Positions 56,574 through 64,000 of a DNA stretch of 64,000 nt are shown piece by piece; position 1 is the first letter of the stretch; each line of letters opens with the position of its first letter. Under the pieces are notes generated by a model. That model worked only from the letters and a program-made list of their open reading frames with translations. It had not been told where the DNA came from and made no database searches. The DNA comes from Cordia subcordata (lineage: Eukaryota > Streptophyta > Magnoliopsida > Boraginales > Cordiaceae): NCBI GenBank assembly GCA_028554755.1, contig JAPTOF010000017.1, positions 806,001-870,000 of the forward strand, read 5' to 3'. The translations under genes were made by a program, and so were the position numbers.

Positions 56574-58475
56574 TGATCTGTCGTGTTTTTGTGTGGGTTT
56601 ATATTGTTATTTGCCCATGTTTAAGAGGTGTTAAGTGCTCATGAAGATGCATTAGTGTAGTACTTATGTTAAGAATAGGCTTAAGCGTAAACAATTATAC
56701 ATATTGAGTTTAAGAGACAATTGCTACACTAATTGCTTGTTTCAATGATTTAAGTGAACTTTGGGTTAAGATCGAGCCTGGACGATAATGGATGATGAAA
56801 ATGGAAAATGCACGGGTCGAGGGGAGAAGATCAGAAGCCACAAAGACAAAGAATAGAGAAAGAAATGTCAGTCGGACGACCTAGAAGAAAAGCCAAGTCG
56901 ACCAGCCACTCTAGAAAGCAATAAAAATTTTTTGGTCGAGTTCCTCTTGACCAGCCACTCCAGAAAGCAATAAAAAATTGTTGGTCAAGTTGCTTCTTTA
57001 GTCAGTCGACTGGCCACTCTAGAGAGCTATCAATAAAAGCCAGTCGACTACCCTTTCAGAGCCGGTCGACCTGCAGTTGCTAATATAAAAAAAAGGCTCG
57101 ATTTTCAGACTTAAAAGAGGGGGAAATTTTAGAGGAATATTTGAAGACCCATCACACACTTCACACCTACATCTCACAGACTTAACCCTAGTTTTTACCC
57201 ACATCACACACACTCTGTCACACATTTATCATCTTGAAGCAAGTGGATTTAGAGGGTTTCAGACATTTGGATTCAAGTTTGCTCAAGAGCTTTTTACAAG
57301 ATTAGCTAGGATGAAATAGAAGCTTCATAATCTCTCTTTCATTCTATTTCCTATTATGATTGAGTAAACTTGTGTAGGGTGATTTAGCTTATGTAATGGG
57401 TTAACTATATACTCTTATGATATGGGATTTGATGGCTAAATATATACACGTTTTGATTTTCTTGTTCAAATGGTTATTTTCTCATTCATGTATAAGTGTT
57501 TGATAAAATGCTTAGATGAGTAGCATGTGTATAAATTGAAGTCTAATTGTTATTAAACACATCTAATCCATGCTATAATCATGTCTATGTGTTTATATGT
57601 GGATGCTATGAAGTGCATAATGCTTATATTCATGTCTATATGTATATTTGCATGCCTAGTAGTGAGTATGACTTTAATAATGCATTCATGTTGGTTGTTA
57701 ATCGCTTCTAATGGTGTAATCCGAGCATGACGATTTTTGGTAGTTGAATAGATCCTATTATTCACGAACACCTTGGCCAAGAGCATGTATAAATGTGCTA
57801 GCAAGTCAAACCTCGCTGTAGTGACCTTAGAATGACGGGAAATAATTTAGAGCTAGCCTAGGCCGAGTCTCCTTTGGCTTTAAATCCAGCCAATAAGTTT
57901 TAGGATAGGTTTAGTCAACCTTAGCGATACTAGGTCTTGGCTTAAAATCTAGCCGATGGTTTAAGTACTAGGGTAGGTTCATTCTGAGTCACCTATGAAG
58001 TTAATTGGTCATTCTTAAGGCCCTAAGTCATAAGGACCACACCATAGCTCTAAGAGGCGCCGCCTAGGGACGGACCCGCACCGAGTCCTAGGGGAAGTTA
58101 GGACACTAATTTAACAACCTAGTTAAAAGCAATTACTAAATAAGCCATCATCCTTTAATCCCATAGCATCTGAGTATAATAAGTTGAAATCACCCTAACA
58201 CCTTTGCATTTGTTAGTTTCCTCTAGATTAGCTTGTTTCCCCACTTTCCATTCCAATAGTTTAGTTAATTTTCTTTAGCTAGAGCACCTGATCATCTAAA
58301 AACACCAAAAAATAGTTAGTTTAGGTCTCTTTTTAGGCATTTTCTAGGACATACACACGTAAAATCCATCCCACAACATAGCCTCCCTATGGTTCGACAC
58401 TTGTTCTCACACATACTACACTGCATCAATCCATGCGCTTGTGGGTCTTTAGAGCTTGCACTCAAAAGACACATA
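56574..58475 (+). repeat. ATH-D 3' LTR (1902 bp)
   Basis: Starts TGATCTG; the end is set by the TSD because the terminal CA is lost. Hairpin units at 57,874-57,893 (perfect TTGGC/GCCAA) and 57,937-57,956 (decayed). The palindrome cluster (56,870-57,080) is more eroded than in the 5' LTR. Confidence 0.87.
57553..57804 (-). other. Conserved antisense open frame in ATH-D 3' LTR
   Basis: 83 codons, same position and length as the frame in the 5' LTR; shares TTRHANIHIDMNISI with the ATH-B LTR frame. A coding role is unproven. Confidence 0.3.
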
Positions 58476-58480
58476 ACATC

Positions 58481-58879
58481 TATATCTCAAAGATAATTCT
58501 ATGAATTATTTCTTCCTAGAATGATCATGAGATTTATGTAGAAAAGCTATGATGATCTCGCCGTTATACACTAAAAGTCTATTTTGAAGGTTATGGTTGA
58601 TATACATATTTACACAATATATCATATACAAATTCTTGGTTGATTTGCTTCTATTTTGAAGATTTCAAAAAACATGCCAACCTTTTTATAATATATAAGT
58701 ATTCTAGGTGTAATTACCCAGCTTTTAAGAACTTGCTTAGCTTGCTCTATATTTTGTAACATATTAGATACATTTTTTTTTTGTATATTCGTTCTGTTTC
58801 TTTTGAAAACTTGCTTGATGAGTTCATGTTTTATATTAAATACATACATACATATATACTAATAATAATAACAAGAAGC
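58481..58879 (+). repeat. Probable continuation of TEK1 3' LTR
   Basis: AT-rich sequence without coding potential that follows the ATH-D TSD. Its right end is marked by a short TAA run (58,858-58,872), after which caulimovirid RT sequence starts. Assignment to the LTR is by continuity only. Confidence 0.45.
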
Positions 58880-60280
58880 AATTTTTCTAAAGCTGAGAAG
58901 ATCTCGTTTGTTGGGCAATGGATAACGAATCCACTAAAGTGCTTTGTTGAGAGGTCTGTAGTTAATGACCATTCGGGGAGTTCCTCGTTCGATTTCAGAT
59001 GCTTTTTGATCGTAGAACGCAGCACAGCTCCACGGACTCTTGCTTGGTCGGATGAGTCCTTTGTTAAGGAGGTCTTGAATTTCCTGCTTGCAATATTGAA
59101 GCGTATCCTGGTTCATCTGGATGGGACGCGCTTTTGTTGGGATCATGGAATCGTTGAATTCAGGAACATAAGGTAAAGATACCTCATGTGTCTTCCGCTT
59201 CCAAAAAGCATTGGGGATGGAAGAGCAAACTTCCGCTTCAATCTGCTTTTGAAACGAAGAAACTTGATTTTGAAATTCAGTTGACTCAATTTTGGAAGTG
59301 ATCCTAGCAAACTCAAGGTCTTCTTTGAGAAAATTGAGTTGCTGAGTTTTGCATTGGATCAAATTGAGTTTTTTCTCTAGGGAAAGGTCCTTAAGCCTAT
59401 TAAGGTCCTTGGCTCTAGGAGAATCAATGAAGTTAAAAAGAATATTTTGAGAAAGCAGTTTTGTTTGGATTCCCTCGTTTGAAACTGAAAAAGGTTTGAT
59501 CAAATCTAGGAAGGGGGATCCAAGGATGATTGGAGTGTTGAGGTTTTTGATTACAATAAAACTTGTTTTGATGCAAATACCATCTTTACATATATGAACA
59601 TTAGAAAGACGATATTTAATTTTCAAAGATGATCCATTAGCGGCAGACATTTTTTCAGAAAATTTATCAAAATACTTTGTTGGAATTAAACCTTCTTGAA
59701 TGCAATTAAGATCCGCACCTGAATCAATTAATGCTATAAACGTAAAAGAGACTTGATTATTAATGACGAGCGTGATAAAAGTACGCCATTTTTGAAACGT
59801 AATTTGAGCAGAAATTCGAAAAAGATTTTCTTTTTGATTTACATCTTCAGCTTGCTCACACGAAAGGGAAACAGAGTTAGAGGAAGAAGGCTGAGAAGCG
59901 AGAGTTGATTTGATTTGCTGGACTTCAGATTTAAGATCTAAAAGCTCCCTTTTGAGAGTGCTGATTTCCACTTGAAGATCCTGAACTGAAGGTTGAGAAG
60001 GAAGGATCTTGGGTTGAGATTTCTTGAGAATCTTCTGGAGATTGTAAGGTTTAGAAGGTTCTGCAAGTTGGTTGAGTTGTGGAACTTCCTCGTTGTTATC
60101 CTGAGAGAGCAAATCCTTGATCGCCTGCAGATACTCCATTTGTTTTTGCGGAGAATCGAGATGAGTAGCGAATTGGATAAGCTTGTCGGAAAGAGTAGAG
60201 GAGGAAGAGGATGTGATAACATTCAATTTGAGTTTTGGTTTACTGCAGGAATCGCACATGCAATTTTTTGAGAGAATAGA
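58880..60280 (-). pseudogene. EPRV-A: caulimovirid aspartic protease and start of reverse transcriptase
   Basis: 441 codons open from 60,259 to 58,934. The N-terminal part is Ser-rich with a coiled-coil-like stretch (VQDLQVEISTLKRELLDLKS). The protease follows, with the active-site motif DSGAD at 59,711-59,725 and the later ILGSPFLD. RT begins with PYVPEFNDSMIPTKARPIQM and reaches RMVINYRPLNKAL, where a TAG (58,934-58,936) follows. The same frame continues to about 58,880 (WIRYPLPNKRDLLSA) and stops at a TAA-repeat edge. The RT catalytic motif and RNase H are absent, so this is a truncated relic. The family is Caulimoviridae; the single frame shared with the coat region suggests a petuvirus- or florendovirus-like ancestor. 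Confidence 0.85.
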
Positions 60281-61300
60281 TTAGGAAGAAGAAGAGGAAG
60301 AGGAGTCTTCGGAAGAGTTATCTTCGATTTCATCGAGTTGAAATCCTTCTTCGGAAGAAGAGGATGATGAACTGTTGAGAATCCTAAAGAGTTGTTGCTG
60401 AACACCTTCATCCATTTGAAGTTCATTCAGCTTTGCTTGGAACTTGCATTGATTCGCGAAATGTCCTGACTTACCGCATTTGTAGCAAACCGGAGACTTC
60501 TTGGATGATGACTTCTTTGTCTTGGAGTAGAATTTTGATTTAGAAGGTCGACGATTATAGGTCTTTTGGGACTTTTGGTGCTTTAAGTAAGATTTGAAAG
60601 GTTTTGAAAAGGATTTGGGAAAGGGTTTGGACCTGGAAGTTTTCTTGGAAAAGGTTGGTTTTCGAAGAGGTTGATATCCAAACTGTTCGCAGAAATTTCC
60701 AAGTTCTTTCCTTGTTGAAAGTCGTTGATGTCCTAGTTGGTTCTTGATTCGCAGATCTGTACACAATTCTAGACCTGTTTGGTTGATGATAGAAATAAGT
60801 TGACCATACGAAAGGTGATCATAAGGGATATAACCACCATTTTGATTGCAGATTTTGGTTCTCACCTTTTCTGCAAAGAGAGGAGGGAGTCTGAAAAGGA
60901 ATTTTTCTTTTTAGAACGAGTGTTGACAATCAGATCGGAGCATAACCCTAGTGAGGAAGGTATCTTTGTACCACCTAAAATCTCTAAGGGTCTTACACCT
61001 AAGATTTGAAAGAGTTTCAAGGCTCTTTTCTTGAAGGGATTCAGATCCACCTATGAAGTGCATCGCGATTGTGGAGAAAAGAGTGTTGGTAGCATCGGAG
61101 ATCATCTGGCCACGATCGTTGAGTATTGGGTTACCAGCTTGATCTTTTTGGACCGCGTTGTAGATTCCTTGGCGCTGTTCGTTCGTGAGATAATTTTCCC
61201 ACCAGCCTTTGAGGATGCTTGTGAATCCACTCACGATTAACTTGGCAACATGTTGATCCGTCTTGTTGTGAATCTTGAAAACATTGGATGCCATAGTCAT
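60281..61300 (-). pseudogene. EPRV-A: caulimovirid coat protein region with zinc knuckle
   Basis: Two blocks in the same frame. 60,911-61,300 has FKIHNKTDQHVAKLIVSGFT and GWWENYLTNEQR, which match the capsid core of caulimovirids. A TAA at 60,911-60,913 interrupts. 60,281-60,865 continues with IPYDHLSYGQLISIINQTGL, a Lys/Ser-rich basic stretch and the knuckle CYKCGKSGHFANQC (60,446-60,487), then an acidic Ser-rich tail and a TAA (60,281-60,283). That last stop may be natural or a mutation, because the same frame goes on into the protease region. Structural role: capsid and nucleic-acid binding. Confidence 0.85.
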
Positions 61301-62749
61301 CTCTTGAAGAAGGTTGAGAATCTCATATTCACTTCTGCCGTTGATAATCCATTCGTAGAGAACGCCACCCGAATCGATTTTTGAACGAAAGATTCACGTT
61401 CCTCGAAACCAATATCGACAGGTGATGACCGATGGTAATAATTTTGAACAGGATAATAAGGAGATTTGTTGACAACAATAGCTTGAAGTTGAGAAGGATT
61501 TTGAGAAAGGGATTCTTGTTGGACAAAATGGTTTTCTATTGCAGAGACAGAGGAATCAGACTCAGATGAAGATTCTTGGTCCGAATCTTGATTAATGACT
61601 ACAACAGATTTATGTTGGGAAGATGAAGGAGGAGTTTATGGATATGAAGAGGATTGCGTCATTGGTGGTCGAATGACAGATTTGGAAGCCGTCACTTGAG
61701 AGGAAGGAGTATCAGGAACTACCTTATCCTTACCTTTGAGTGAAAGGGATTGGAGAAGTTGGATTTGTTCTTCAACCTTTCTAAGAAGATCAGCATTAGG
61801 GTTTTCCTTTAACTTAACTTCTGAAGGAAGAGAGACAGGTTTGATGATAGGAGGAACGATTGTTGAAGAAGATTTAGTTGGAACAGGTTCTTTTGAAACT
61901 AAGGCTTCAATTTTGTCAAGTTGGGTACCTATCGTATCTAGGTATTGATTAGTGAAATTATTTTGTTCAATTATCTTATTGGTCTCCTTAACTGTTGTTT
62001 CCTTAGATAGATCTGAAGAGGTAGAAGGTCCTTTAATGGGAGACGCAGGAATAGGAAAATTTTTAAAAGAAAGTTGGATATTTTCAAATGGAGGTCTTTT
62101 GGAATCAATCACTGTCTTTTGATCCGAAAGCAACCACTTATTTGTTGAAGACGAAACCATTTGAAGATTTGAAAAGGGATACTCAATTTCTTGAGCTGCT
62201 AAAAACATTTCAAACCACTGGAAAAAAGGAAGAGTGATTTTATTTTGTCGCATAAAATGATAAAATTCTTCATGGATCTCATCCTTCTGAGATCTCGAGA
62301 AATGATTCAAACACCATGTTCTTTTTTCCTCATTTTGAAGAGAATTGAAATCAAATTTAAGAAAAGGAAAATCAATTTTGAATTCAATGTTGACCATAAA
62401 AAGATTTTTTGTTGAAGAGGAAGAAGAAGGTCCTAGCATATCACTCGCAGTTGGCGACATGTTAGACTGTTGAACATAAATATTTTGAGGAATTGGTACA
62501 TTTTCCACTGTACCAAGAGGAATGTTGGATTTTGAACGCTCATGACGAAAAGGACAATCAGGAGCATGAGGGAAAGGATATTCAGGATCAGAAACTAACC
62601 TAGAAGAATAGGAAGAAATAGATCTCCTCACCGATTCGAAGTCAGAAGTACTAAACCTAATTTTCTCTTGACTGTTGAACTTGATCTCGACGGTCCCATC
62701 CTGATATTGCTCAATTGAAGCAAGATCATCATGTTGTTGTGACAATCTT
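61301..62749 (-). pseudogene. EPRV-A: N-terminal polyprotein region upstream of coat protein
   Basis: Open from about 62,745 to 61,636 (369 codons) without an ATG at its start, so the true beginning is missing; the edge is the microsatellite. It contains YQDGTVEIKFNSQEKIRFS, HFMRQNKITLPFFQWFEMF and LDTIGTQLDKIEALVSKEPV, then a Pro/Ser-rich stretch. TAA at 61,636-61,638, then the same frame continues to a frameshift at about 61,380-61,400 that leads into the coat frame. I could not identify a complete movement-protein domain. Related copies lie at 63,022-63,824 (inverted) and 63,825-64,000. Confidence 0.75.
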
Positions 62750-62751
62750 AT

Positions 62752-62772
62752 AGTAATAATAACAATAATAAC

Positions 62773-62813
<41 letters not shown>

Positions 62814-63021
62814 TAATAATAATAACAATAATAACAATAATAATAATAACAGTAATAATAATAACAATAATAACAATAATAATAATAACAGTAATAATAA
62901 TAACAATAATAAGAATAATAATAATAACAGTAATAGTAATAATAATAACAGTAATAATAATAACAGTAATAGTAATAACAGTAATAACAGTATTATAATA
63001 ATAATAATAATAATAATAATA
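62752..63021. repeat. TAA-rich compound microsatellite (270 bp)
   Basis: Almost entirely TAA with ACA, CAG, TAG and AAG interruptions that recur at intervals, forming a higher-order unit of roughly 40-50 bases. It joins the minus-strand EPRV-A to the plus-strand EPRV-B. The long hydrophobic open frame read through it on the minus strand is an artefact. Confidence 0.95.
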
Positions 63022-63824
63022 CCAACCGCTAGTGATATGCTAGGACCTTCTTCTTCAACAAAAAATCTTTTTATGGTCAACACTAAATTTAAAATTGATT
63101 TTCCTTTTCTCAAATCTGATTTCAATTCTTTTCAAAATGAGGAAAAAAGAACATGGTTTTTAAATCATTTTTCGAGATCTCAGAAAGATGAGATCCATGA
63201 AGAATTTTATCATTTTATGCGACAAAATAGAATCACTCTTCCTTTTTTCCAGTGGTTTGAAATGTTTGCAGCAGCTCAAGAAATTGAGTATCCTTTTTCA
63301 AATCTTCAAATGGTTTCTTCCTCAACAAATAAGTGGTTGCTTTCGGATCAAAAGACAGTGATTGATTCCAAAAGACCTCCATTTGAAAATATCCAATTTT
63401 CTTTTAAAAATTTTCCTATTCCTGCGTCTCCCATCAAAGGACCTTCTACCTCTTTAGATCTATCTAAGGAAACAACAGTTAAGGAGACCAATAAGATAAT
63501 TGAACAAAATAATTTCACTAATCAATACCTAGACACATTAGGTACCCAACTTGACAAAATTGAAGCCTTAGTTTCAAAAGAACCTGTTCCAACTAAGTCT
63601 TCTCCAACAATTTCAACCCCAATCATCAAACCTTTTTCTCTCCTTCAGAAGTTAAGTTAAAGGAAAACCCTAATGCTGATCTTCTTAGGAAAGTAGAAGA
63701 ACAAATCCAACTTTTGCAATCCCTTTCACTCAAAGGTAAGGATAAGGTAGTTCCTGATACTCCTTCTTCCCAAGTGGTGGCTTCCAAATCTGTCATTCAA
63801 CCACCAATGACACACTCCTCTCCA
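63022..63824 (+). pseudogene. EPRV-B: inverted copy of the caulimovirid N-terminal region
   Basis: Plus-strand copy of the region that EPRV-A carries on the minus strand at about 61,640-62,454. Open from 63,037 to 63,660, with FFQWFEMFAAAQEIEYPFS and LDTLGTQLDKIEALVSKEPV; then a small deletion relative to EPRV-A shifts the frame. The two copies differ by scattered substitutions. Truncated at both ends. Confidence 0.85.
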
Positions 63825-64000
63825 ACATAAACATTTTGGGGAATTGGTACATTTTCCACTGTACCAAGAGGAATGTTGGATTTTGAACGCTCATGACGAA
63901 AAGGACAATCAGGAGCATAAGGGAAAGGATATTCAGGCTCAGAAACTAGCCTGAAAGAATGGGAAGAAGTAGATCTCCCAACTGATTCGAAGTCAGAAGT
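63825..64000 (-). pseudogene. EPRV-C: start of a third caulimovirid fragment
   Basis: Minus-strand copy matching 62,475-62,650 of EPRV-A (LVS-PEYPFP, CPFRHERSKSNIPLGTVE when translated), running off the window edge. It is joined to EPRV-B with no spacer. Confidence 0.8.

Larger units (their letters stand above)
47394..58475 (+). mobile_element. ATH-D: complete Athila-like Ty3/gypsy element
   Basis: 11,082 bp with TSD ACATC (47,389-47,393 and 58,476-58,480), LTRs of 1859 and 1902 bp, a tRNA-Asp-like PBS, gag, protease, RT, RNase H and integrase in gypsy order, and a 1.4-kb 3' untranslated region. It is the only Athila-like copy on the plus strand. Coding regions have several stops, and the RT palm motif is lost. 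The 3' LTR terminus is decayed (CACATA instead of a CA end). Confidence 0.9.
46159..58879 (+). mobile_element. TEK1: Tekay/Del-like chromovirus, 3' part, interrupted by ATH-D
   Basis: Integrase, chromodomain-like C terminus, polypurine tract and 3' LTR on the plus strand. The left side is interrupted by ATH-C; the 3' LTR is interrupted by ATH-D (TSD ACATC) and appears to resume at 58,481. The right boundary is uncertain because the partner LTR is outside the window. This is the outermost host of the stack. Confidence 0.72.

Noticed and set aside
58781..59176. 131-codon plus-strand frame spanning the EPRV-A edge
   Set aside because: Crosses the junction and runs antisense to the caulimovirid RT and protease region.
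59993..60271. Plus-strand open frames opposite the caulimovirid protease region
   Set aside because: Shadows of the minus-strand gene, with low-complexity composition explained by it.
62748..63125. Long hydrophobic poly-Leu/Ile open frame on the minus strand
   Set aside because: It is a translation of the TAA microsatellite, not a protein.
1..64000. Search for host genes, introns, tRNA or rRNA genes
   Set aside because: None could be supported; all open frames of note match transposon or caulimovirid domains or their shadows.

Overview
This is intergenic DNA from a flowering plant. The evidence is plant-type LTR retrotransposons, primer-binding sites matching plant tRNA-Asp and initiator tRNA-Met, a chromovirus chromodomain, and old integrated pararetrovirus sequence. 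I found no convincing host gene, tRNA, rRNA or CRISPR array. Nearly every base can be assigned to a transposable element, and every element coding region I read carries stops, frameshifts or catalytic-residue losses.

Positions 1 to about 58,880 form one nested stack, resolved here from 5-bp target-site duplications (TSDs) and LTR ends. The outermost host is a Tekay/Del-like chromovirus (TEK1, plus strand; its 3' part starts at 46,159). An Athila-like Ty3/gypsy element (ATH-C, minus; right end 46,158) sits in it. A second (ATH-A, minus; right end 39,433) sits in ATH-C. ATH-A was then hit three times: by a third Athila-like element (ATH-B, 16,960-35,178, TSD CCTCA), by a Ty1/copia element (COP1, 5,033-14,382, TSD CTTTG), and by a non-autonomous LTR element (NA1, right end 4,338). 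ATH-B contains a second copy of that non-autonomous element (NA2, 17,608-24,297, TSD GTGAC). A fourth Athila-like element (ATH-D, plus, 47,394-58,475, TSD ACATC) landed in the TEK1 3' LTR.

Positions 58,880-64,000 hold endogenous caulimovirid (pararetrovirus) sequence in three pieces: a long minus-strand fragment (N-terminal region, coat protein with zinc knuckle, aspartic protease, start of reverse transcriptase), a 270-bp TAA-rich microsatellite, an inverted plus-strand copy of the N-terminal region, and the start of another minus-strand copy. All are broken.

The most novel material is (a) the NA family, whose only gene is a ~650-codon frame with two CCHC zinc knuckles at its N terminus and no pol, in a chassis (tRNA-Asp PBS, doubled hairpin/polypurine 3' module, 3' UTR) shared with the Athila-like elements; (b) clusters of GGTCGACC-type palindromes just upstream of the TATA-like box in the LTRs of NA and Athila-like elements, also present in the leader of the unrelated copia element; and (c) a hairpin repeat in these LTRs whose two stem arms change together. 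All family assignments come from reading motifs by eye; no database search was possible.
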